Positions 21,458-31,712 of a DNA stretch of 64,000 bases are shown in pieces. The notes beneath the pieces are model-generated. The model was not told the DNA's origin. It worked only from the letters and a program-made list of their open reading frames with translations, and ran no database searches. How positions within the stretch are numbered: the stretch's first letter is position 1; every line of letters begins with the position of its first letter. Source of the stretch: Collybiopsis luxurians FD-317 M1 (Eukaryota; Basidiomycota; Agaricomycetes; Agaricales; Omphalotaceae); the NCBI GenBank assembly GCA_000827265.1, contig KN834749.1, positions 857,500 through 921,499 of the forward strand, written 5' to 3'. A program made the translations under genes and the position numbers.

Positions 21458-23689
21458 TTAAGCAACGCGTTCAGCATAAACCTTCCACATTAATCCTCCC
21501 TTTTCACCCACTTCCAAGATATTACGCCCAGTGGCAAGTTCCACAGACCAACCTCCGCCATTTTCTTCATCTTCGCCAATGTACGATCCGTTAAGCTTGA
21601 CCTGCGTTTCGCCGCGCTTCTTGACTCTCTTCTTCCTTGGAGAGGCAGATTTTACACCCACCTTTGAAATCTTGGGAGGACGTCCTCGGCCACGCTTTTT
21701 GATCGGTTGCTCGGGCTCAGCGGTGTCACCGTCCGTATCATCCTCGCCGTCGTCATCCTCCTCACTGCTATCGCCGGGTTCAGCCATGAAAACAATTTCC
21801 CGAACCGACAGACCTTTCTCGTCCCGTTCGAGTCGCATTGCCCAATTAGTGACCCCGTCCCGGTGGTCAAGCCGTAAAACTCGCCCCCGAGGTTCACTTC
21901 TCAAGGCCACATAGCGCAGCTGATGACTCAAGGGGATGACGGGGGGCGGAGTTGGAGCTTTGGCAACTGCAGGCGTAGGAGTAGGCGTTGACTGGGGAGG
22001 AGCTACGACATACGAGGGGACAGGGACGGTAGGTTGGGTTGCTACTGGCGCTGATTGCATGTAAGATAACGGGGATGGCTTTGCAAACGCAGCATTAGAT
22101 GCGAGATTGGTATAGGAAGGAGCAGTAGTTGGATGAAGTTGCAGAATAGGCGGAGGCTGAGGTGTGCGCGGCTGAGGAGTCCGTGTTTTCGCTTGCCTAG
22201 GGGGTTGTGGTTTGGGTGCTGGCTGAGCCACAAGTTTCGGTGACGGTTGTGCTTTGACTGGTACTGGCTTAGGTGCCGGCGGAGCTATAGGCTGCTTAGG
22301 GGTCGGTTTCGGAGATGGAACGACAACCGGTTTGGGCGCAGGCTTAGGGGAGGGCGCGACTAGTGCTGCGGCAGGAGTAGGAGCAGCGGCTGCAGCGGGT
22401 GCTGGGGAAGGAGGCGCGGGTACAGGGGGTTTAGGAGATAGAGCCTTGGTCTTGACGTCTGGGGCTTTCATCTCCGGGGGCTTAGTTACGGCTTGTTTCG
22501 CTGGCGCCGGCACTCTCAAAGATATTGTTGGGAGTGGTGCGAGAGCGGGGACGGACTCTTCAACCTTTGGATGTAATGCGGGCATCTTGATCTTTATCTT
22601 GGGAGGTTGGGAATACTGCGTCAGAGCATGAGGTGGTGGAAGGTCGGCCATGAGTTGACGAAAATAATCCTAAACCACCGTGAGCGACCAAAGCTTAAGA
22701 CAATCGAAATCAACATACCCGCAATATCAGTGCGTCCTCCCATATCGGTGAATGCTCTAAATTATACTCCATGGCATTTGAGAACACCAGCTCGACGTCA
22801 GCCGCAAATTCCGCTGAAGACGAATATTCCTTCCGTTTCACTTGTTTCTGCGAAGAGATTGAGCAAAAAGGAAACCATAATGAGAGAGCGGATACAGACT
22901 TGAATTGCCTCCAAACAGCGGGGCTGCTTGATTAGCTTGTAATAGTCAGGGTACAGTTTTTTCGAAGGTAATTCCAAGAACATGGTGGATAAAATACGAC
23001 CACTACTCGGATGCTTAGATGATTGCACTGGTCCAAGTGTGAGGAACGCTCACCTATCGTCTGCCCTCTTCATGAGCTTCTGGATTCTAGAATTGAGCAA
23101 GCGCTTCATGCTGGGTGGCTTGTCACCTTGATCACTATGCATGAGCTTGCGGTAAGTCTTGTTGGCCAGTTTCTAGAACAAAGGTAAGAAGCGAATAGCG
23201 AATGGAGCAAACAGGCTCACGAGAAGATCCTTTGCGTCGTGGTGGATCTGGCTCTCTGGGATGTTATATTCCATTGCATTGCTGAAACAAAGTTCAAAGT
23301 CTTGTCGAACCGACTCTAGGTCTGAATACTGGCGAGACTTGATTTTTTTCTTGATATCGTCGAGGGCAATTGGATTGCGAATGACTGTATAGTAATGGGC
23401 CCATAGTTCACGGTCAGGTTGTTTGTGAAACTGAAGAGAAAGAGAGCGACCGCTAAAGAGGAAATTGAGTCCTGGGAGAAACGCCGAAAAATGATACTCA
23501 CTCTTTAACCGCGTCTTTCACAGTCTGCCACAATCGCATGGCCTTGTCTTCAAACCCTTCTTCACGCTCTTCTCCCACATATTCCTCTGCATCCGCCATT
23601 TCGACATCCGAAGATGAGTCCGCCCCTTGCTCCCTCCTCCGCTTTGATGGTCCTTCTCCATTTGTCAATCCACGATCTCGTTTGGCCAT
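21458..23689 (-). CDS. Double-bromodomain protein, RSC4-like chromatin remodeller subunit
   Basis: Binds acetyl-lysine on histones; two tandem bromodomains followed by a proline-rich region is the pattern of Rsc4 in the RSC complex. Exons 23689-23502, 23452-23221, 23172-23054, 23005-22900, 22847-22719 and 22669-21458 give 661 residues. A basic/acidic N-terminus (PSKRRREQGADSSSDVEM) precedes bromodomain 1 (LWAHYYTVIRNPIALDDI, then CFSNAMEYNIPES) and bromodomain 2 (YPDYYKLIKQPRCLEAI, then VFSNAMEYNLEHSPIWEDA). Both keep the acetyl-lysine-binding Asn in NAMEYN. The C-terminal half is rich in Pro and Ala, with an AT-hook-like KKRGRGRPPK and a final folded segment (VELATGRNILEVGEKGGLMWKVY). Confidence 0.9.
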
Positions 23690-23822
23690 TTCGATAGAGA
23701 ATATAAGCAGAAAAAAAGACTTGTCGTCGACTGCAGCTATATCTAGTAGCTATGTAGATGCTACCAAATGACGGGCCAAGGTCGTTGGCTCTTTCGGCGC
23801 TTAGCACAAGTCACGTGGTACA

Positions 23823-24936
23823 TCAACAACTCAAAGACGCGACGCGACTCGGACTTGCACGTTGCAACTGAGCCTTGACTTGTTTAACAATCTCCATATC
23901 TGTTCTCCAAATTCCCCACTCCCCATTTCCTCCTACCCCCATCCCCATCCCTTCCCTCCGAAAATTCATCCCTCCTTCCACCCATCCTCCGGCACTGAGA
24001 TGTATTTCGGTCAAGTTCGTTGACATTAACCTGTCTAATATACGCCCAATAGTACTCGGATTAATTCCAGATCCAGGCATAACAGTGAGGTTGGATCCTC
24101 GAGTTGTATCCAACAGCGACGTAATGACTGGTAGCGAGTCAGATACTGATTTACCTTGACCGCTGAACATACGTTAGATCAAGCCCAAGTCAGAGTTGCC
24201 ACTTTGACCTGCCTTGTGAGAATACGTGTAACGCCATCTATTGCCATAATGTCGTTGATTGCTAGGATTCTCTGGAGCGCATATCAGATTCAGATCTGAC
24301 ATCCACTCACCTTGGTTCGCATCGCTGGTCATGTCAAATGCCCGGTGAAAGCAAACTGATTCGCCATTGTCAAATCTCCTTCAATACTGACGTGTTTAGA
24401 CCTCACCCTCTTTCGGAGAGCTCGCGCTTACAAGTCTGTCTCTTGTGAGTCATAATCATTCTGTCCACCTTGCAACCAGTACGCACATTTTGAGTAGCTC
24501 AACATCGACTTGGCCTTCTCGCGTCAGAACTCCAAACACGAATCCTTGCACTCCTTGTTCTTTGAAAATTTGAATATCCTCGAGCATGACCTCTATTTCC
24601 GCCTTTGAATAAAGAAAATCTCCTATGCGAGGTCTTATCATGACCTGAGTGAGAGTATGAGTTAGCATTAGAACATTAGCTTTCAGAAGTGGATGCAAAC
24701 CATGATCGGAATGTGGTATGGCTCTAGTGCTTTTCGGACGGCCTTGAAAAGTCCCAAGCTGGGCGTTGTACCTCCCCCAATGCTTAAATTTCCACAGAGT
24801 TCAAGCCTATTAGCTCCCCCTCGAGCAGCACTATGGGGACGTGAAATTTGACCCAATGCATAGAAATACTTGCACAACCTTACTTTACTGCGGATTCAAC
24901 AGAGTCGACGCAAACCTCAATCAGCACAGATTCCAT
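23823..24936 (-). CDS. cutC: Copper homeostasis protein CutC
   Basis: TIM-barrel protein linked to copper handling; its reaction is not firmly known. Six exons (24936-24884, 24830-24701, 24644-24469, 24378-24311, 24261-24213, 24162-23823) give 271 residues. Signatures in order: IEVCVDSVESA at the N-terminus, GGANRLELCGNL, GGGTTPSLGLFKAVRKA, MIRPRIGDFLYS, DIQIFKEQGVQGFVFG, VCFHRAFDMTSD, GVTRILTSGQGKS, VMPGSGINPSTI and EIHLSAGG. The intron at 24212-24163 begins GCAGGT and is a GC-AG intron, forced by the conserved LTSGQ. The intron at 24468-24379 is 90 bp, longer than its neighbours, and its acceptor is the least certain. Its start lies 57 bp after the stop of the F-box gene on the same strand. 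Confidence 0.88.
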
Positions 24937-24993
24937 CTCTACTAACAAAAGGACAAGAAAGATATGTTCAGGCGAAATGACGTCATGAATAAA

Positions 24994-25900
24994 CTAAGTA
25001 CAAGCATTGACGGGCTTTGAGCTGAAATTAAGCGTCCTTCGAGCCCGGTCTTCCAATCTCTCATAGAATCCAACTTTGTGGCGAATATCAGGACATATAG
25101 CCAGTCGCACCCTCTCATCATCGTGCACAATTCCTTTGGCTCTGCTTTCTAGCCATCTACAAAAGACTTCGAAAGACCCTAGAGTTCGGTTTCCAGGCAT
25201 ACTATACACTGTTCCATCTCTTATCTTCTTAGATAGATTGTCCCTCTGGATCGACCACTTGAGTTTGCGCATGACAGGCAGCAGACTACGAGAAATCCGA
25301 ACAGACGACGATTCTTCGTCTGGAAGGACGTGAGCTTGATGTAAAGTCTTGAGAAAATCATTCGTATCTCGCATGCGCTGCCGGAGCTGCATGGATATAA
25401 TCCTACTTGCATGGTTGCGAGCTAGCTTCAGACCTGTCTCGTATTGCACTATGGACTGGGGAGTGACCGCCCCCTAGTGAGAACCAGGTTTGTCAAAGAT
25501 TAGTTGAGAGACATACGCGATGCGAATGAAAGTAAGTTCCCTCTCTCCAGTGCCTCTCAATGGATAGTCCTCTCATTACCCCGCGGTGAACCAACTCCGC
25601 TATTGTAGGTCTAAATGCCGTTCCTTGTGGTCCCTGGCCGAATAACGAATGCTGAACCCGCGAGGGCGCGACCACGCGAAGACGGTTCTTGTGCAGCGCA
25701 GGATCTGAAGTTAGAGCGGCTAGAAATGGGGACACCTGTGCTAATGAAGCAAGTTCGGGTAGGTCAAGATAGGAAACTGGACGACATCATCAATTCTCGA
25801 ACATAATCGCTTGGACAAAAGAGGACTTACGTATATGAAGAATAATGTCGGGAGGCATCTCATTCAACAGCAATGCGAAGAAACGGGTATCAGACTCCAT
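24994..25900 (-). CDS. F-box protein
   Basis: Substrate adaptor for an SCF ubiquitin ligase, by family. Three exons (25900-25831, 25776-25517, 25473-24994) give 269 residues. The F-box spans about residues 13-50: LNEMPPDIILHILSYLDLPE, then LASLAQVSPFLAALTSDPALHK, with the Leu-Pro and hydrophobic spacing needed for Skp1 binding. Downstream is a helical region (residues 90-269) with many Arg residues and no WD40 or LRR repeats that I can see, so the substrate side is unknown. The second intron (25516-25474) is only 43 bp. Agaricomycete genomes hold large, variable F-box families. Confidence 0.82.
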
Positions 25901-26100
25901 GGTGGTCTAAGGATGAGATAAGTAGAGGTTCTTCGATTACTACGGAGGACTAATATGGTTCAAGTTGAGTGGTCGCTAGGCGTTCCAAATATGGGCAATC
26001 TAAAACGTGATCGGCACGTTGCAAGTCCAGACAGGACCGTTTCAAACTACTTGGTTCTACACTCGCAGTCTCAAACAATAAATTAATTCTACTAATATCT

Positions 26101-28439
26101 CTACAAACTTACATCCAACAGTTTAACCTTTTCTACTGTTTCTCTCACTAGTTGACGATTTCTTAAGAGGCAGTAGTCACCCCAAGCATTCATTGAATGC
26201 CACTTTTGCCCCGGGAGCCACAGCACCCGACTCAGGAGAGGGGAATTTTGAGCGTCAAGGAAAGGAAGACATTCAACGCGTTCCCAGATATCATTTTGAA
26301 CGGCATATCGGGGTTCGTGCGATGATTCTGAAGGATAGGAGGGAAAGTCGAGGTCAATCAGGTGCGTGCAGGTGGAAACAGGAACCTATGATATCGTCAG
26401 AATAACGAAGCTGAAGAATGAACCAGATTCCTCACATAATGCGAAACCTCTGCTTTGTTCAAGTCATTCTGGTCCAGTGGAACAATTCTTGTCTGTGAGC
26501 GAGGCCACCAAGGTTCCGTGACATTTGTGTTCTCCTGTGAGAAATGTCCTGGAAGCAAGCCCTCGAATTCGCTTTTGATAAACTCGACCCTAACGCCACT
26601 GGGGACGAGATAATGGCTGGGGAAGCGGTACCATTCCTTTCCATAGCACAAGGTCAAGTTGAAATCTTTGATAGGCGAAAGATCGATTCGAAGTTCATCG
26701 TATTTTTTGTTCCTGCGTTGAACAGGCACAGGAAGAAGGCCAGCGAGGTCGAGTAGATGTGGTAATTCCTTGGCTTCGAAATGATTTGAGATGGAGAGGG
26801 GAGCATGGTAATACTTCCAGTTTGCGGCTGTCCGAGACAAGGACAGGACGGCGGCTGTTGTAAGTACAGACAGAGTAAAGGTGCTAAAGATTGAAGTCCG
26901 CGAAGCCTGTAAACCATTCAGCTTGGATGCGCGCCGAGTATTGCAAAGATGATATCCCTACTCGATAAGGTGATTTCGTAGCCGCCACGAACGCAACTTC
27001 CATCCATCCTCGAACAAGGTACATCGTTACGGCCGCATTGAAGCACAACAAGGTATAGGCAGGGAACATGAAACGTTCTTCCTTGTGTGGTTGCGCGGTC
27101 AAGATTCCGAGCCATAGATAGAATGGAGCCAGTCGAAGAGACAGGACGGTAAAAGGAGAACTTTCCTCTGAAGAACTCTTGAACACACCCAATCGATTCC
27201 TATCCACGACATAGGTGACTGCCAAAGCAGGAAATGCAAGCAAAGCGAAAGGCAGAATGACGTTGAAATTGAGCAAGAGATTTAAATAGTAGAAGTGCCA
27301 GGGGGAAGTTCCGTATAGATCTGGACCTCGGTCAGTGGAGAGTATGTTATATCTTACGATGTTGAACGGAACAACTGAAAGTCTTCCGTACGCAAGACTA
27401 TCAATAGCAATAACGGGAACCTGAGAAAGGAAATCAGTAGAGAGAAACCAACGGAAAATCTTCTTACAAAAATGAGGGCCGCGAGAGCGCCGCAGCCGAA
27501 TAGCCGTTTCCATCGATTTACCATCCAAGTTGAACGAGCATTCGCAGGGACTTTGTCTCCGCTGTATAAAAAAAGCTCCTCAAAAACAAATGGAACGGCG
27601 AGAGCGAGAGCAAATGGCCATCCCACAATAGCACCTGCAGCAAAGAGCAGAGTAGCGAGAAGCGTACGTCGAGAGTTTTGGGAAGTTGAAGGGCCGATAG
27701 AATAGGCAAAGGCTAGTGTGCTAGTGTACATGGCGAAAGAGGAAGGAAGGAAAGCAGCAGAGGCGTTCCACATTCCGGCGTTGAAAAGTAAAATAAAGAA
27801 GAGGTAGCAACCGACTCTATGGTTGACTCTTTCGTAAACTTTGCGGTAAAGAGTAACCTCTGTAAGAGAGCTGATGACAGCAAGGAATATGCGGACTGCG
27901 AAAAAAGCAACGCGCTAAATCTAGACTGAGAAGACTGAAGATATTCGGAGGAATACGGAATGGCACCTTTTGGTCTTGGGCAAGGAAATGGGCGACATTT
28001 GCGGGGAGTATGTGCAGCAAGATGTAAGCCCAGCTCCGAATGGCATACTGAGGAGAAGTCTCCCAGGTTTGGAAGCCGTATCCGTTGTCAAGGAAATGAA
28101 GGGGTTCCCAAAAGTTATAGACTGAATAATGAACATGAGGCAGAAGCTAAGAGAGATGAACACGGAACGTACCTTCATCACAGTCATCGATATTTGAGTA
28201 CATTGCACCTGCAACACGTACAAGGAGGATCATCCGGAGAGCAAAAGCAAAAGATGGACTCCATGGCAATTTAGCGGTTCTGAAAAGGATGTTAATATTG
28301 AAATTGAAAGAGAAATAAATGTATATTACCTTCTGATTTGGTCTTTGAGAATACCATCGTATTTCTTCTGTACGGGAGGAGGTGTTGAGTTTGGGTTGTT
28401 GGTTGGACGACGAAAGCGCAGAGTTTGAGTTGAAGCCAT
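26101..28439 (-). CDS. ALG9: ALG9 alpha-1,2-mannosyltransferase
   Basis: Adds the seventh and ninth mannose to the dolichol-linked N-glycan precursor in the ER lumen, using dolichol-phosphate-mannose (GT22 family). Seven exons (28439-28330, 28279-28173, 28121-27967, 27914-27468, 27420-26962, 26906-26436, 26385-26101) give 677 residues with about ten membrane spans. Family signatures: YSNIDDCDEVYNFWEPLHF, with the lumenal Asp/Glu pair; FLPSSFAMY; GWPFALALAVPF; GTSPWHFYYLNLLLNFN; and QPHKEERFMFPAY, the conserved GT22 HKEERF motif. The hydrophilic C-terminal part has LPVPVQRRN and WGDYCLL. All splice phases close, and the last exon is found only after splicing. Confidence 0.95.
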
Positions 28440-28763
28440 GGAAGATCCCAATTAGGAAGGAGGAATGACGAAAAGAGTACCTTTGAGTTACGGCAACCAA
28501 AGATTTCCTTTTCCAAACTAAAAAAAAATTAACTTCGAAGAGCTTTGCGGCACCGATTAAAAACAGATTTTAGCGTAATTTCAACGTAATTACCGCTTCT
28601 CACTCTGAGTTTTTACATTTTAGTTACAAATTCGGAGTGGATCGCGAAGCTTCCTTACTATGAAGCAGGTCACGTCGTCAAATCTCCGTCCGATTATTTC
28701 TTCCCCCTTCTTCTACCCTCCACCTTTTCTTTCCCCAACCACCATCTCCTCTCCCCTCAAAAT
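28440..28763. promoter_or_regulatory. Divergent promoter region of ALG9 and the DUF6533 gene
   Basis: 324 bp between two divergent start codons. The half next to the plus-strand gene is strongly pyrimidine-rich (TTCTTCCCCCTTCTTCTACC), a common fungal promoter feature. No clear TATA box is seen. Confidence 0.5.
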
Positions 28764-30735
28764 ATGAACGACATACTCGCCGAAGCCAGCTATTTCATCT
28801 ACGTTACTCAGGTCTATTTCTGCGGTGAGCATCCCTGACTCCTATTTCCCCTCTGGGGTTCCCTATTCACGTATCGTCTTCAGCGATGTGTAAGGCTTTT
28901 AACGTCTTCTGCCTCTCTTTGCTCATAATTTGCCTCAGACGCGGTAGTCATCTGGGATTGGCTCGTTTCTCTCCCCAGAGAATGGCGTTTTGTGAGTTTT
29001 CAAGTTGCACACTTCTCCCCTGCCCTTTAACCCCGAATTAGGTTTGGAAGACCCACTGGACTCCAGTTAAAATAGCTTATCTCTTCTGCCGGTACGCTTC
29101 TTGTTAGCCACTCAGTTCATCAATTAATGCTCGTGTATGCAGCTACTGGGTCATCGCAGTCGTTCCTTACCTTCTCTACGCATTTGTCTCGGACCATTCA
29201 AGAGAAACCTGCGAAAAGATCTACAGAGTACGGTCTCATTCTGTACTTGATCGTGATAGTTTGATTTCCTTCTCCCAGATTCCGGTCGCTCTCGCTATGT
29301 GGAATCAAGTCGGCTCCGAATGTATGCTCTTTTCCTCTTTGACTTGAAACTCGTTCATCAACTGTGCATATATCCAGCTGTTCTCCTTATTCGCACATAT
29401 GCCTTCTTCAATAGAAACATTTACGTTCTGTGGTTCCTTCTGGCTGCTATCGGAGGCGTTGTTGCCTACCAGCTCTACGTTGACACAACTCAAATGTTGC
29501 GTCAGTCTGTTCTGTCGGAACGCTCAAGTTAACATGCTCATCTGAAATGTCTTTTAGTGCTCCCCTTCGTGCCTCCTTCAGTCGGTCGTTTTGCCGATTT
29601 TTAGCTTCTGCCCTTACTCACGTAAGATTCTTAGGAAAACGGTCCCTGCTTCCCGATGTCAAAGCCACATTCTGCTCATCTTCTCGGTGAGCTTCGTCGC
29701 TTTTGTTCAAACTTGATTCGTACATTTAATCTTATTTCACAGGCTTTTTCGTGAGTCACATAATAAAAGCTTGTCCCTTTTTAGAGCATGACCTTGCTGC
29801 TGGACGTAGATCGCGCCGCTCCTCTTTGATACCGTGGTCACCTTCATGACGGTCATCAAGGCTATTGCAATTCGTAGGCGTAACGGAGGTCCGAACAGTC
29901 GTCTCATTCAGACATTCCTTCGTGAAGGTCTGTACATCGGCAGATTTAATTCTTCTTTGGGATTTACCTTTCATGCTTCAGGTGTTTTCTACTACATACT
30001 GATCTCCATCGCAAACTTGATCAACGGTATATTTTACCTTCAGTAAGTTCTACTCCTTTACTCCGCCACTGCTCCCGGTTCAATCGCATAAATCGGATTT
30101 TAGGCCTCGGCAGGTGATTTCCGCAATCAATATTCCGCTAAGTGTGATGATGGCACCTGTTCTCGCGTGTCGACTCGTAAGTCATTATTCTGGTCGGCTT
30201 CTAGACTCAAACATTGCATTTTCAGATTCTCGACCTTCGCGAGCGTGGTTCGGAAACTGTTTCGCACTCCGACGGTACGGGATTGGCGGCGTTTACCACC
30301 AAGTCTGTCACACAAAATTCTCCATTTACTCCTCCTCACATGAGGCACAAATCCTCGGGATACGGAGCCTATGGTTCTCGCCATGCCCGTCCCATCGACT
30401 CGAATATTGTGCTCAGTACTCTTGGGAGCATGGCACACGACCCCATGGATTTCTCTCTTGAACAGGACCTCACTGAATCCGATAGCCGCATTGGATACGG
30501 GATGGACTTTACAACTGCTATAGGTGGAGACGACGGCGAGCCGATCCCGATGGCAGAGCGCAGCAGCGAGCTCATTGGTCGCGATGATATCAGCGAAAAG
30601 TCTATCCAAACTCCCGCTCCTACTTACCGTGCCCTCGAATTGGGCTTCCGGCCTGCCAGAGCTCCTAGTCTCAATGAACGCGGTGGAGTAGCGGGAATCA
30701 GGGTAGAAGTAGAGAAATCGACCGCTACCATGTAA
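28764..30735 (+). CDS. DUF6533 multi-span membrane protein with microexons
   Basis: A seven-span membrane protein of the basidiomycete DUF6533 family, function unknown. The best model has fourteen exons: 28764-28824, 28884-28889, 28939-28991, 29042-29091, 29143-29227, 29279-29321, 29378-29500, 29558-29580, 29635-29686, 29743-29750, 29810-29927, 29982-30042, 30104-30176, 30226-30735; 421 residues. Phases close at every junction. Recognisable parts are VVIWDWLVSLPREWRFVWK (the DUF6533 core), LLIRTYAFFNRN, and PCFPMSKPHSAHLLGFFIAP. The 8-nt exon is needed to reach FFIAPLLFDTV in frame; the 6-nt exon is optional because one 114-bp intron would also keep frame. The C-terminal 170 residues are a cytosolic Ser-rich tail. 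Confidence 0.82.
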
Positions 30736-31712
30736 TCTTTCCTCGACCAACAAACCCTTCGCATGGCCTGTTTCTTTGATTTCCGTCGTCCCTGCGTCTT
30801 TCCGTCTCTTCTTGCGAACCTCTGCCACTTTTGGATTCTGCCATATTTCACTCTCATTCTCTCAAGCTGATTCTTTTTTAGATTCGTCATTCACCTTCTG
30901 TTTTCTTTGGTCTGTTGTGGTCCTGTCATCCATAGGTTCCGTGCAAGGATTTCATCTTGTCCACGAGGATCGAATCAAGCCTCGATTCCATTCCGTAGTC
31001 ATTTCTTCTTTATCCTTAGGAGTAAATTTTCAAAAGCTCCTTCTCGATTGCCATCATTCTTGTTCGTGTACATGGGTACTCTCTTCCTCGTTCAAATTCA
31101 TTCATACTGTTTTCGTTCCGCTTTTTTTGTTCTTCAACCATCTTGCATGTTAGATTCTCTGTTCTCATAACTCCTCGCATGACTGTTTTCTTGTTCAAGC
31201 TTTTGCATATACGTGAATTCTTTCTTCCGAATCAGATTTTCTATCGTTCAAAGCCTCCAAAACTAATTTACAATACTTTTCCTACTGTACATTGTTTGCC
31301 ATGTTTTTTGAAAAATCAACCTTCCACACGCTGTAGCCTTTCCCCCATTACCCCTATTGTTAACATAGAGCTATACCTATCATTCCAGGTCTTTTTTTTA
31401 TCGCCGTCTTGGTGGTCAACTCTGATCGCTATGATTCTCGTTCTAGTACTTTCGCTATCGGTTTTCTGGGAACGCACAATCCTTGTTTTGGAATACTTAT
31501 TAGTCATATATAGAAGACTCTTATTTTGTCCATGCATACACTGATACTAATTATCAGTCGCTAGAATTGTTCGACGATTGGAGGCGCCGCACGCGCGCGA
31601 CGCGGAAAGCGAGTCATGTGAATTTCACATGCAGAACATCCAAGTTTGGAAATTCCATCTTACTACTTCACACACTTTCCAAGCCTGCATCTTTTTCCTT
31701 GCTTTTTTGATA
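30736..31712. other. Long pyrimidine-rich intergenic stretch
   Basis: About 980 bp, rich in T and C on the plus strand, with many short TTCTT and CTTTC runs. It probably contains the 3' UTR of the DUF6533 gene and the promoter of the next gene. Short frames are present but their residues (Phe/Ser/Leu runs) only mirror base composition. Confidence 0.5.

Noticed and set aside
24213..24378. Apparent frameshift in cutC after DMTSDANQ
   Set aside because: A canonical 49-bp intron at 24310-24262 restores the frame and the GVTRILTSG motif, so the gene is intact.
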